Assembly: GCF_003473295.1 (NCBI RefSeq)
Contig: NZ_QRMP01000004.1
Coordinates: 3,308-67,307 of the forward strand
DNA from: Parabacteroides sp. AM08-6
GTDB lineage: Bacteria; Bacteroidota; Bacteroidia; Bacteroidales; Tannerellaceae
Direction: 5' to 3'
Length of the DNA: 64,000 nucleotides
Numbering within the stretch: the first letter of the stretch is position 1; each line of letters starts with the position of its first letter. Below are positions 9,085-18,878 of this stretch, in pieces. Under the pieces are notes generated by a model. It was given only the letters and a program-made list of their open reading frames with translations, did not search any database and had not been told where the DNA came from. A program made the position numbers and the translations under genes.

Positions 9085-9475
9085 AGAAATTGATGATTTA
9101 ATAAACAAAGCCCTCCGAGAAGAGCAGGCTTTGCCAAAAGGACTCTCCGAACGGCTGGAACGGCAAATAGACAGTTGGGCGGCAGAAGAAGAAAAGAAGA
9201 CTCGTTCATTCAACCTGAAACGCTCCCTGTACTGGGTAAGCGGAATAGCCGCAGCTATCCTTTTATGTGTCGGCATATTCCAATACAGTACTCCCCTACA
9301 ACCTCATGAACAAATGGCAGACACCTATACAAACCCGAAAGAGGCTGCGGCCACTGCTCAGAAAGCATTGCTTTTGATGTCGCAAAACCTAAATAAAGGT
9401 TTCAACCAGATGGACAATGCCCAACAAGAGATAAATAAAGTAAACAACATATTGAACAAACATTTAAATGATTAA
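9074..9475 (+). CDS. Putative membrane-bound anti-sigma factor
   Basis: A 133-residue protein with a soluble N-terminus of about 50 residues, a single membrane helix near 54-73 (LYWVSGIAAAILLCVGIFQY) and a C-terminal extracytoplasmic part of about 60 residues. This topology, plus the position immediately after and overlapping an ECF sigma gene, fits an anti-sigma factor. There is no clear ZAS zinc motif and no FecR-like domain. The function is inferred from context. Confidence 0.65.
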   Translation: MNDKEIDDLINKALREEQALPKGLSERLERQIDSWAAEEEKKTRSFNLKRSLYWVSGIAAAILLCVGIFQYSTPLQPHEQMADTYTNPKEAAATAQKALLLMSQNLNKGFNQMDNAQQEINKVNNILNKHLND

Positions 9476-9950
9476 AAAGATGAAAGCTAAAAATATATTC
9501 CTCCTCCTTTTCCTTTGCTGCACAACTCTTTGTATGGCCCAAGACAAACTGTTCGAAAAATATGCGGACATGGATAATGTCACCTCCGTATTCATCTCCA
9601 AAGCCATGTTCCAGATGATGCCGAGCATCGAAAGCGGCGGACTCAACCTGATGAACCTGAAAGGAAAAATAGATAACCTGCAAATCCTCACTTCCGAGAA
9701 CCAGGAAACAAAGGAAATGATGCGTAAAGACTTTACTTCCCACATCGGAAAATCTCATGAACTCTTAATGCGCGTCAAGGATAAAGATACCAAGGCAACC
9801 TTCTATATCGAACAAGAAGGCAATCGCGTCAGCGAAATGATTATGCTTGCCGATGCCGACTCCAGCTATGTCGTTATCCGGATTACCGGCAACTTTACGT
9901 TGCAAGATATACGCGATGTGGCAAACAGCATTTCGATACAAAAAGAATAA
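9468..9950 (+). CDS. DUF4252 secreted protein, last of the sigma-factor cassette
   Basis: A 160-residue protein with a signal peptide (KNIFLLLFLCCTTLCMAQ) and a DUF4252-type domain starting DKLFEKYADMDNVTSVFIS, clearly related to the first gene of the cassette. The start at 9468 overlaps the preceding stop by 8 bases; the ATG at 9480 is an alternative that gives a more standard signal peptide. A terminator hairpin follows, so the four-gene unit ends here. Function unknown. Confidence 0.8.
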   Translation: MIKKMKAKNIFLLLFLCCTTLCMAQDKLFEKYADMDNVTSVFISKAMFQMMPSIESGGLNLMNLKGKIDNLQILTSENQETKEMMRKDFTSHIGKSHELLMRVKDKDTKATFYIEQEGNRVSEMIMLADADSSYVVIRITGNFTLQDIRDVANSISIQKE

Positions 9951-9996
9951 AATGACTTTTACAGTTCCGAATTCCGGAGATTTATAGCCAGATTAT

Positions 9997-10033
9997 AAAA
10001 AAGACTTTTACTTTTGCAGTAAAGGTCTTTTTT
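9997..10033 (+). terminator. Terminator of the sigma-factor cassette, with a promoter-like loop
   Basis: AAAAAAGACTTTTAC pairs with GTAAAGGTCTTTTTT (one G-T pair) around a 7-base loop. The left arm and loop also contain TACTTTTG (10009-10016), which matches the Bacteroidales -7 element and could serve the glycosidase gene starting at 10046. Confidence 0.75.
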
Positions 10034-10045
10034 ATTAATATCACC

Positions 10046-13000
10046 ATGACAACACAACAGATTATCAAAAACATGACGTATGCCGTAGCAGGAATATTCC
10101 TGTCCTTTGCAATGACCGGGTGTTATGGCAAAAAAGCGGAGACAACCGACAGCTTTGTTACCTTGGAAGCACAATTTTCCAATCCTCCATCCGAGTTCCG
10201 TACTGCCCCTTTCATGGTATGGAACGGGAAAGTTACGGAAACTGAAATAGACCGAATGCTGAAAGAATTCAAAGATGCCGGATGTGGAGGGACTTTTATT
10301 CATCCCCGACCCGGTATGATAACGGAATACATGTCCGACGAGTGGTACTCCCTCTACCGCCATGCTGTGAATAAAGGAAAGGAGATGGGAATGAATATAT
10401 GGATTTACGATGAGAACTCTTATCCCAGCGGATTTGCAGGAGGACACGTTCCGGAAGAAATGCCCGAATCGTATAATCAGGGACAAGGACTGGCTCTCAC
10501 CAAAACAGAACTCTTACCCGACAAAACGGACGAGTACTTCATCATCCTCAAAAAAGAAGGCGATAAATGGACGGATATTTCCCAAAATCCGGACAAATAC
10601 AAAAGCAACAAAGGAGAATATTACCTGTATAAAAAGACTTATTTAGGCAAGTCGGACTGGTATGGCGGATACTCGTATGTCGACTTGTTGGTACCCGGTG
10701 TTACGGATAAGTTTCTTGAAACAACCATGAAAGGGTATGAAAAGACTATCAAGAACGAATTCGGAACAGCCGTTCTCGGTATTTTTACCGACGAACCCAA
10801 CATTAGTTCTCCCGGCGGTCTGCGCTGGACTCCGGACTTGTTTGAAGTATTTCAAAAACGATGGGGCTACGACCTCAAACCGCTTATTCCACTCCTAAAC
10901 GAAGAAACAGGCAACTATAAACAAGTCCGCCATAATTATATGGAAACTTTACTGCAACTGTTTATAGACCGCTGGTCCAAGCCCTATCATAACTATTGCG
11001 AAGCAAACAACCTGGAATGGACCGGCCACTACTGGGAACACGGCTGGCCTCAAATGAACGACGGACCGGATAATATGGCAATGTACGCCTGGCATCAAGT
11101 TCCGGCTATCGACATGCTGTTCAACCAATTTGACGAAACCAACCCGCAAGCTCAGTTCGGCAACATTCGTTCCGTCAAAGAACTCCGAAGCGCAGCCAAC
11201 CAAACCGGCTGTAGCCGTACTCTCAGTGAAACTTACGGAGGAGGAGGCTGGGACGAAACATTTAAGGACTTCAAACGACTCGGTGATTGGGAATACGTAT
11301 TGGGAGTCAACTTCATGAACCAACATCTGGCACACATGACTCTGACCGGAGCTCGCAAATATGATTATCCTCCCGTCTTTACCTACCATTCACCCTGGTG
11401 GCCGAACTACCGCGAACTAAACGATTATTTCGGACGTCTTTCTTTAGTATTGAGCAAAGGTATCCAGAAAAATGATATTCTGATACTCGAACCCAACTCG
11501 ACGCTCTGGAGTTATTATGCCCATACCGGCAGTTCTCCGAAATTAATGGAAATAGGAACCGCTTTCCAGACTTTCATAACAAAACTGGAAAAGAACCAGG
11601 TAGAATATGACCTCGGCTCAGAAAACATTATCAAAGACCTCGGAAAAGCAGAAAAAGGCCGTTTCATCGTGGGTAAAACCTCCTACTCCACAGTTGTACT
11701 ACCCCCGATGATGGAAACACTCAACAAGCCAACTTTCGATTTGCTACGGCAATTTGTACGACAAGGAGGCCGAATCATTACTTTTTCCGCACCGACATTA
11801 ATAGATGGGGCAGAAAGTTCAGAACTGTCGGAATTCTTGTTGAACACCTCCATTATACCCGTTCCGGAATTGAACAAAGAGGTAATCGACAAATACTTTA
11901 CCAATAGTGATTTCCGGATAAATACCAACGGTGGAAGCCTGTATCACCAGCGTCGCCGGTTTGCAGACGGCGAATTACTGTTTTTAGTAAACGCATCAAT
12001 GGATGAAACCGCCAACGGAACTCTTTCCATCCCGGCAAAAACTATCCTCGAAATGAATGCGATGAATGGAGAAATCTATACTTATCCTTCTCAAAAAGAG
12101 GGAAACAAACAAAATCTTTCTTTCCGAATCGAACCGGCAGGAAGTCTATTGCTCTATTGCACAAGGGGAAGCCAGAAGGATTATCCGGTACCTCCTGCAA
12201 AAATAGGTGACACTCCTGTTGCATCAACCAACCAGACTACCGTCAGCCGACTGAAGGACAATGCTTTGACAATCGACTTCTGCGACGTGACAGTCAAAGG
12301 TGAAACTCATAAGAAAGTTCATTTCTCCCAAGCAGCCGACATCGCTTTTAAAGCACATGGATTTGCAAACGGTAATCCCTGGAACACCTCTGTTCAATAC
12401 AAACGGAACATCCTGGACCGCGATAACTTCAAAGATGGTGGCTTCAAAGCTTCCTATCATTTTACGATTAACGATGCTTTCGATTATTCCGGTATGAAAT
12501 TAGTATCCGAACGCCCCGAACTGTTCACAGTCAAAATAAACGGTACAGAAGTAAAAGCATTGCCGGACGAATGGTGGCTGGACCGCTCTTTCGGCGTTTA
12601 CCAGATAGGAAAAGAGATAAAAAAAGGGAATAATACAATCGAATTGAGCATCAACCCGATGAGTATTTTTGCTGAAATCGAACCGGTTTACATCATAGGA
12701 AACTTCTCTGTCGTCCCCGAAAAGGAAGGGTGGAGTATCAGCGCACCGGTGGAAACTCTTACATTGGGCAGTTGGAAAAAGCAGAAACAACCGTTCTATT
12801 CCTGGGATATGCGCTACAGCAAAGAGTATAAAGTGGACAAAATAACCGGCCGATATGCTGTAAAACTGAATAAATGGAACGGTACAGTATCAGAGGTTTA
12901 CGTCAACGGAAAGAAGGCTGGCATTATCGCTTTCAACCCTTGGAAACTGGACATAACGCCATTGCTGAAAGAAGGTAGCAACCAAATAGACGTTCATGTC

Positions 13001-13159
13001 ATCGGTAGCCTTAAAAATCTGTTAGGCCCACATTATAGAAATCCGGCTCCCGGACTTGCTTCTCCGTGGCACTGGAAAAATGTGGACAAACCCATTCCCG
13101 GAAACGATTACCAGATGATTGACTACGGATTGATGGAAGACTTTGAATTAGTTCATTAA
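10046..13159 (+). CDS. Large lipoprotein glycoside hydrolase, GH106-like
   Basis: A 1037-residue protein with a lipoprotein signal peptide (lipobox near AMTGC, about residue 26). The N-terminal half has TIM-barrel features: GCGGTFIHPRPGM, MGMNIWIYDENSYPSGF and GIFTDEPN, with acidic residues at strand ends. The C-terminal third is beta-rich, with galactose-binding-like segments (SWDMRYSKEYKVD, VYVNGKKAGI) as in GH2/GH106-type enzymes. The overall plan resembles the large rhamnosidase-like enzymes of Bacteroidales. The next gene is a GH78 alpha-L-rhamnosidase on the same strand, so a shared rhamnose-containing substrate is plausible. The precise GH family is uncertain. Confidence 0.6.
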   Translation: MTTQQIIKNMTYAVAGIFLSFAMTGCYGKKAETTDSFVTLEAQFSNPPSEFRTAPFMVWNGKVTETEIDRMLKEFKDAGCGGTFIHPRPGMITEYMSDEWYSLYRHAVNKGKEMGMNIWIYDENSYPSGFAGGHVPEEMPESYNQGQGLALTKTELLPDKTDEYFIILKKEGDKWTDISQNPDKYKSNKGEYYLYKKTYLGKSDWYGGYSYVDLLVPGVTDKFLETTMKGYEKTIKNEFGTAVLGIFTDEPNISSPGGLRWTPDLFEVFQKRWGYDLKPLIPLLNEETGNYKQVRHNYMETLLQLFIDRWSKPYHNYCEANNLEWTGHYWEHGWPQMNDGPDNMAMYAWHQVPAIDMLFNQFDETNPQAQFGNIRSVKELRSAANQTGCSRTLSETYGGGGWDETFKDFKRLGDWEYVLGVNFMNQHLAHMTLTGARKYDYPPVFTYHSPWWPNYRELNDYFGRLSLVLSKGIQKNDILILEPNSTLWSYYAHTGSSPKLMEIGTAFQTFITKLEKNQVEYDLGSENIIKDLGKAEKGRFIVGKTSYSTVVLPPMMETLNKPTFDLLRQFVRQGGRIITFSAPTLIDGAESSELSEFLLNTSIIPVPELNKEVIDKYFTNSDFRINTNGGSLYHQRRRFADGELLFLVNASMDETANGTLSIPAKTILEMNAMNGEIYTYPSQKEGNKQNLSFRIEPAGSLLLYCTRGSQKDYPVPPAKIGDTPVASTNQTTVSRLKDNALTIDFCDVTVKGETHKKVHFSQAADIAFKAHGFANGNPWNTSVQYKRNILDRDNFKDGGFKASYHFTINDAFDYSGMKLVSERPELFTVKINGTEVKALPDEWWLDRSFGVYQIGKEIKKGNNTIELSINPMSIFAEIEPVYIIGNFSVVPEKEGWSISAPVETLTLGSWKKQKQPFYSWDMRYSKEYKVDKITGRYAVKLNKWNGTVSEVYVNGKKAGIIAFNPWKLDITPLLKEGSNQIDVHVIGSLKNLLGPHYRNPAPGLASPWHWKNVDKPIPGNDYQMIDYGLMEDFELVH

Positions 13160-13168
13160 CATACATAA

Positions 13169-13186
13169 AAAAGCCTAACGGCTTTT
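13169..13186 (+). terminator. Short hairpin after the large glycosidase
   Basis: AAAAGCC-TAAC-GGCTTTT, a perfect 7-bp stem. It is followed up to 13260 by further imperfect units with CTTACGG / GTACGG cores and T-runs, so the 112-base gap is built of several hairpin-like pieces. Confidence 0.5.
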
Positions 13187-13271
13187 CCGGAAAAGTCTTA
13201 CGGTTTTTAAATAAAAGACGTACGGTTTTTCTCGGAAAGCCCGGCTATTTTTCAAATAAAAAAGTATTCTT

Positions 13272-16064
13272 ATGAATAACAGATTAATCAGTATTTGCTT
13301 CTTATTGGTGCTTCTTCCCTTCCTATTACAAGCGGAAAGCAAGCATACCGTGTACAATCTCTTATGCGAACAGGAAGAAAACCCATTGGGTATTGAAACA
13401 AAAGAACCCCGTTTCAGCTGGCAAATCCAAGCGCAAACGCGAAACTTCGAACAATCAGCTTGGCAAATTCTGGTGGCCGACTCACCGGAAAAACTGCAGG
13501 CAGAGAACGGAAATATATGGGATAGTGGAAAAAATCTTTCTTCCACTTCCATCCTTGTCCCTTTCAAAGGTAAAGAATTGAAAGCTGGACAAGTCTATTA
13601 CTGGAAAGTTAAAACTTGGGATAAAGAGGGAAATCCTTCTCCCTGGAGCATGATTAACCGGTTCGGTATGGGGCTTCTCTCGGAAAAAGATTGGAATAAT
13701 GCTAAGTGGATTGCACTGGAAAAGGATAAGAAAGACGAAATTATAACGACCGGATTACACGGCCTGGCAAACGTAGACCGGGAATTAAAAGGCAAAAAAA
13801 TTGGTCTGTATCATATGCCTCAATTCCGGAAAGAATTTACGGTTCAAAAACCGATAAAGCGGGCTATAGCTTATGTTTCCGGCCTTGGACATTTCGATAT
13901 GTTCCTGAACGGAGATAAAATTGGCAATCATTTTCTTGATCCTGGATGGACGAAATACGATAAATGCGCCCTGTATATATCCTTCGATATTTCCGACCAA
14001 TTGAAACAGGGACAGAACGTCATAGGGGTTATGCTGGGAAACGGTTTTTTCAATATCCCGCGCGAACGATATTTCAAACTCCTCGCCTCTTACGGTGCTC
14101 CCCGTCTGCTTATGAAACTACAAATTGACTATACGGACGGCAGTACGCAAAATATAGTAACCGATACGGACTGGAAAGCAACCGAAAGTCCGGTTACTTA
14201 CAGCAGTATCTACGGAGGTGAAGACTACGATGCCAACAAAGAACAGGATGGTTGGATGGAACCCGGATTCGATACTCGTTCCTGGAATAAAGCCCTAAAT
14301 ACCGGTTGGAAGACACGACTCATCTCCCAACGTTCCGCACCATTGATTGTACGCGACCCTATTCCGACTGTCCGTCTTTTTAAGACTCGTCAAGGACAAT
14401 GGGTGTATGATTTGGGACAAAACTTCTCAGGTATCGTACGCCTCTCCCTGAACGCTAAGGATAAACAGCCTGTCAAACTTTATCCGGCCGAATTATTGAA
14501 CCCGGACAGTACAGTGAACCAGAGCGCATCCGGTGCTCCTTATTGGTTCAGTTACACTCCGAAAGGTAAAGGAACAGAAAGCTGGCAACCACAATTTACT
14601 TATTACGGTTTCCGTTACGTACAAGTGGAAGGAGCTGTTCCTGCCGGACAACCCAATCCGGACGGATTACCAGAAATTACAGAAATCACAGGCCTCCACA
14701 CCTGCAATTCAGCAGAAAACGTAGGACGTTTTCATTGCTCAAAACCACTATTCAATCAAACGTATGAATTAATAGATTGGGCTATTCGCAGCAATATGGC
14801 AAGCGTCCTGACCGATTGTCCGCACCGCGAAAAGTTAGGCTGGTTGGAGCAGACGCATCTCATGCAATATTCCGTGCAATACCGCTACAATCTGGCCCGT
14901 ATGTATGAAAAGATATTCAATGATATTCGTTCTACACAAGCTGCAAATGGCATGGTTCCGGCCATTGCCCCGGAACTGGTCGAATTTGAAGGTGGTTTCA
15001 AAGATACACCGGAATGGGGAAGCACCTTTATCATCAGTCCTTGGTATATTTACCAATGGTATGGCGATACCCGTCTGATTGAAACTTATTATCCTGATAT
15101 GCAGCGTTATATCGACTACTTATCTTCAAAAGCCAACAACCATATTATAGCTTACGGATTGGGAGACTGGTTCGATATCGGTCCGAATAGTCCGGGAGAG
15201 GCGCAATTGACTTCAAATGGTGTGACAGCCACTGCCATTTATTACTATGATGTTACGCTAATGGAAAAAATGGCGAATCTTTTAGGCAAACAGGAGGATG
15301 CCCGTAAATACGGCGAACTGGCCACAAAGATAAAAGAGGCTTTCAATCAAACTTTCTGGGAGCCGTCTACCCAAAAATATGAACGAAACAGCCAGGCGGC
15401 AAATGCTGTAGCCCTTTATATGGGACTGACAACTCCGGAAAATAAACAAAAAGTATTCGACAACTTGGTTGCCGACATTCGCGGACGAAACAATGCACTT
15501 ACAGCAGGCGACGTTGGCTATCGTTACGTATTGCGTGCACTCGAAGCAGGGGGCGCCTCAGATGTTATTTATGATATGAACTGCAAATATGATACTCCGG
15601 GATACGGTTGGCAGTTGGCACATGGAGCAACCGCTCTTACCGAATCCTGGCAAGCATACGGCTTTATATCCAACAATCATTTTATGTTGGGTCATCTGAT
15701 GGAATGGTTGTTCAGCGGACTGGGGGGTATCCGCCAACAGGATGATTCGTTCGGATTTAAACACATTGTCATCAAACCTGAACCGGTAGGTGATGTCCGT
15801 GAAGCAGAAGCCTCTTATCAATCGCCGTACGGATTAATTGTCTCCGACTGGAAAGACAACGAAAAAGAGTTCATCGTCCGGGTGGAAGTACCGGCAAACA
15901 GCCGAGCATCCGTATATTTACCAGCTAAAAATACAGAACAGATAACAGAAAGCGGCATACCATTGAAAGATGTTTCCGGAATAAGCTATAAGAAAGAAAC
16001 TGACAAATACACCGTTGCCACTATCGGTTCCGGCACTTATCTTTTCAAAGTCTCAAAAGAATAA
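13272..16064 (+). CDS. Alpha-L-rhamnosidase, GH78
   Basis: A 930-residue secreted enzyme with a signal peptide ending near LLQAES. The order of parts is an N-terminal fibronectin-like domain (KEPRFSWQIQAQTRNFEQSA), the rhamnosidase N domain with a beta-sandwich (KEFTVQKPIKRAIAYVSGLG), the (alpha/alpha)6 catalytic domain and a C-terminal beta domain. The catalytic region shows SVLTDCPHREKLGWLEQ near residue 515, the hallmark of GH78, and GLGDWFDIGP near 633. It removes terminal alpha-L-rhamnose from glycans or plant glycosides. It sits downstream of a possibly related glycosidase and ends at a strong terminator shared with convergent mutS. Confidence 0.92.
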   Translation: MNNRLISICFLLVLLPFLLQAESKHTVYNLLCEQEENPLGIETKEPRFSWQIQAQTRNFEQSAWQILVADSPEKLQAENGNIWDSGKNLSSTSILVPFKGKELKAGQVYYWKVKTWDKEGNPSPWSMINRFGMGLLSEKDWNNAKWIALEKDKKDEIITTGLHGLANVDRELKGKKIGLYHMPQFRKEFTVQKPIKRAIAYVSGLGHFDMFLNGDKIGNHFLDPGWTKYDKCALYISFDISDQLKQGQNVIGVMLGNGFFNIPRERYFKLLASYGAPRLLMKLQIDYTDGSTQNIVTDTDWKATESPVTYSSIYGGEDYDANKEQDGWMEPGFDTRSWNKALNTGWKTRLISQRSAPLIVRDPIPTVRLFKTRQGQWVYDLGQNFSGIVRLSLNAKDKQPVKLYPAELLNPDSTVNQSASGAPYWFSYTPKGKGTESWQPQFTYYGFRYVQVEGAVPAGQPNPDGLPEITEITGLHTCNSAENVGRFHCSKPLFNQTYELIDWAIRSNMASVLTDCPHREKLGWLEQTHLMQYSVQYRYNLARMYEKIFNDIRSTQAANGMVPAIAPELVEFEGGFKDTPEWGSTFIISPWYIYQWYGDTRLIETYYPDMQRYIDYLSSKANNHIIAYGLGDWFDIGPNSPGEAQLTSNGVTATAIYYYDVTLMEKMANLLGKQEDARKYGELATKIKEAFNQTFWEPSTQKYERNSQAANAVALYMGLTTPENKQKVFDNLVADIRGRNNALTAGDVGYRYVLRALEAGGASDVIYDMNCKYDTPGYGWQLAHGATALTESWQAYGFISNNHFMLGHLMEWLFSGLGGIRQQDDSFGFKHIVIKPEPVGDVREAEASYQSPYGLIVSDWKDNEKEFIVRVEVPANSRASVYLPAKNTEQITESGIPLKDVSGISYKKETDKYTVATIGSGTYLFKVSKE

Positions 16065-16082
16065 TAATTATATCTTTCCACG

Positions 16083-16122
16083 AAAAAGGACTGCGTTATA
16101 GAGTAAAAGCACAGTCCTTTTT
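16083..16122. terminator. Bidirectional terminator
   Basis: A perfect 11-bp stem AAAAAGGACTG / CAGTCCTTTTT with an 18-base loop lies between the convergent GH78 and mutS genes. A- and T-runs on both sides let it work in both directions. Confidence 0.85.
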
Positions 16123-16181
16123 ATATTTCATCCCAAGCAAATTTATATTCAAGTCAGCCGAAAAGTATAAAAGACAAGACT

Positions 16182-18818
16182 TTATTTTCCTGTAATGATA
16201 CGCCTTATTTCACTTAACTTGTTCAATGCTTCCAAAGGGGTCAAATTATTCACATCCAAATTCTTTATTTCATCGCGAACTTGGCTGAGGATAGGGTCGT
16301 CCAACTGGAAGAAGCTCAACTGATATCCATCCGCCGATGAAGCAATGTCTTTGACAGGTTTACTTTTGATACCTTTCGTTTCTTTAGTGCTGATACCCTC
16401 TTGGCGATTTTCCGTTTCCAGTTGTTTCAATATTTCGTTGGAACGTTTCACAATACTTTTCGGCATACCCGCCATCTTGGCTACATGGATACCAAAACTA
16501 TGTTCGCTGCCGCCCGGAACCAACTTACGCAAGAATATGACTTTATTGTTTACCTCTTTGACAGACACATTATAGTTTTTAATACGCTTGAAAGAAGCTT
16601 CCATTTCATTCAATTCGTGGTAATGCGTGGCAAAAAGCGTTTTAGCACGAGCATTAGGATGTTCGTGAATATATTCCACAATTGCCCAGGCTATAGAGAT
16701 ACCGTCGTATGTGCTGGTTCCGCGGCCCAACTCGTCGAAAAGGACAAGGCTGCGGGAAGACATGTTATTAAGGATATCCGAAGCCTCATTCATTTCCACC
16801 ATAAAGGTAGACTCGCCCAACGATATATTATCCGAAGCTCCCACACGCGTGAATATTTTATCTACAATTCCGATATGGGCACATTCGGCCGGGACAAAAC
16901 AACCTATCTGCGACATCAAGGTAATCAGCGCCGTCTGACGGAGCAGAGCAGACTTTCCTGCCATATTCGGCCCGGTAATGATAATAATCTGCTGCTTTTC
17001 ATCATCCAGATAGACATCGTTGGCGATGTAAGGTTCGCCAGGAGGCAACTGCTTTTCGATTACCGGATGGCGGCCGGCTTTAATATCGATTACCTGCGAG
17101 TCATTTACATCCGGACGTATATAGCGGTTGCTTTCAGCTACTTTGGCAAACGAAAGCAGGCAATCTAGACGTCCAATCAGGTTGGCATTTATCTGGATAG
17201 GCGGTATGTACTCGGAAAGACAAAGCACCAGTTCATTGAAAAGACGGGATTCCAACGAAAGTATTTTCTCCTCCGCACCCAATATCTTTTCTTCGTATTC
17301 TTTCAATTCTTCAGTGATATAACGTTCGGCATTGACCAAAGTCTGCTTGCGTATCCATTCGGCAGGAACTTTGTCTTTATAAGCGTTACGCACTTCAATA
17401 TAATATCCGAAAACATTATTGAAACCTATTTTAAGGCTTGATATTCCTGTCAATTCTATTTCGCGTTGCTGTACTTTCAGCAGATAATCTTTGCCGGAAT
17501 AAGCGACTGCACGCAAATCATCCAATTCTGCATTTACTCCTTGCGCAATAACACCGCCACGGTTCAATAGCGAAGGAGGGTCGTTATTGATTTCTTTTTC
17601 TATCCGGTCGCGTATCAGGCTGCAAGCATTCAGTTGTTCGCCTATACGGCAGAGGCTCGGCTCGTCGCTTGCCGTACAAGCCTCTTTGATGGGTTCAATG
17701 GCTCGAAGAGCTACTTTCAGCTGTACTACTTCCCGTGGTGACACACGGCCAACGGCTACTTTGGAGATAATACGTTCCAAGTCGCCAATCTGTTCCAGCT
17801 TCTCTTCCAATAATTCTTTTATTTCTGGATGGCGAAAGAAATATTCCACTACATCCTGCCGTTCGTGAATAGGCTTGACATCCTTAAGAGGAAAAAGTAT
17901 CCAACGACGCAGCATACGTGAACCCATCGGCGAAACAGTCTTATCGAGTACGTCCAGCAAACTGCTCCCTTCTTCATTCATCGTACTGACCAGTTCCAAG
18001 CTGCGTACCGTAAATTTATCCAAACGGACATAACGGTCTTCCTCAATCCGGGAAAGAGCGGTGATATGAGATATATGCGTATGTTGTGTCTGATCCAGAT
18101 AATAGAGGATGGCACCGGAAGCAACGATACCCAATTTCAGGTGTTGCACACCGAAACCTTTCAGGTTTTTTGTTTCAAAATGTTTCAGTAGGCGGTCGTT
18201 GGCCGCTTCCGATGTAAATATCCAGTCATCCAGTTCAAAGACAAAAAAACGGGGTCCGAAAACCTCTTCAAAACGTTTACGACTTCCCCGCTCAACCAAC
18301 ACCTCTTTCGGAGAGAAATTATTCAGCAGTTTATCCACATAATCCGTTGTTCCTTCAGCCGTCAGAAATTCACCGGTGGAGATGTCCAAAAAAGCAATAC
18401 CGCAAACATCTTTACCGAAATGAATAGCTGCAAGAAAATTGTTCTCTTTATGATTCAGGATATTATCGTTGATAGAAACACCGGGAGTTACCAATTCGGT
18501 AATACCTCGCTTCACCAATTTTTTCGTTAATTTCGGGTCTTCCAACTGGTCACAGATAGCCACACGCTTACCGGCACGTACCAATTTGGGCAGATAACTG
18601 TCGAGGGCATGATGCGGGAAACCGGCCATTTCGACTGTCTGTCCCGGTCCATTGGCTTTTTTTGTTTGTACAATTCCGAGTATTTCAGCTCCGATTACAG
18701 CATCTTCACCATACATTTCGTAAAAGTCGCCCACACGGAATAGCAGGATTGCGTCGGGATGTTTCGCCTTTATATCGAAATATTGCTTCATTAAGGGAGT
18801 TTCCACTATCTTCGCCAC
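16182..18818 (-). CDS. mutS: DNA mismatch repair protein MutS
   Basis: An 878-residue mismatch-recognition ATPase. The N-terminal mismatch-binding Phe-X-Glu motif is in [12 protein letters not shown] (about residues 30-35). The C-terminal ATPase has Walker A GPNMAGKS near residue 615, [12 protein letters not shown] as Walker B/D-loop, and the switch FATHYHEL. The length is near the usual 850-880. It is in the opposite orientation to the flanking carbohydrate genes. A promoter element is seen 30 bases upstream of the start. Confidence 0.97.
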   Translation of the reverse strand: MAKIVETPLMKQYFDIKAKHPDAILLFRVGDFYEMYGEDAVIGAEILGIVQTKKANGPGQTVEMAGFPHHALDSYLPKLVRAGKRVAICDQLEDPKLTKKLVKRGITELVTPGVSINDNILNHKENNFLAAIHFGKDVCGIAFLDISTGEFLTAEGTTDYVDKLLNNFSPKEVLVERGSRKRFEEVFGPRFFVFELDDWIFTSEAANDRLLKHFETKNLKGFGVQHLKLGIVASGAILYYLDQTQHTHISHITALSRIEEDRYVRLDKFTVRSLELVSTMNEEGSSLLDVLDKTVSPMGSRMLRRWILFPLKDVKPIHERQDVVEYFFRHPEIKELLEEKLEQIGDLERIISKVAVGRVSPREVVQLKVALRAIEPIKEACTASDEPSLCRIGEQLNACSLIRDRIEKEINNDPPSLLNRGGVIAQGVNAELDDLRAVAYSGKDYLLKVQQREIELTGISSLKIGFNNVFGYYIEVRNAYKDKVPAEWIRKQTLVNAERYITEELKEYEEKILGAEEKILSLESRLFNELVLCLSEYIPPIQINANLIGRLDCLLSFAKVAESNRYIRPDVNDSQVIDIKAGRHPVIEKQLPPGEPYIANDVYLDDEKQQIIIITGPNMAGKSALLRQTALITLMSQIGCFVPAECAHIGIVDKIFTRVGASDNISLGESTFMVEMNEASDILNNMSSRSLVLFDELGRGTSTYDGISIAWAIVEYIHEHPNARAKTLFATHYHELNEMEASFKRIKNYNVSVKEVNNKVIFLRKLVPGGSEHSFGIHVAKMAGMPKSIVKRSNEILKQLETENRQEGISTKETKGIKSKPVKDIASSADGYQLSFFQLDDPILSQVRDEIKNLDVNNLTPLEALNKLSEIRRIITGK

Positions 18819-18848
18819 GGTAATAATATTTTTATCTGTTGAACTCTA

Positions 18849-18856
18849 CAAAGGTA
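18849..18856 (-). promoter_or_regulatory. -7 element of the mutS promoter
   Basis: TACCTTTG on the minus strand matches the Bacteroidales TAnnTTTG consensus 30 bases upstream of the mutS ATG. No clear TTTG -33 box at the expected distance. Confidence 0.5.
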
Positions 18857-18878
18857 CAAAAAGAGTTCGTATCTGATT

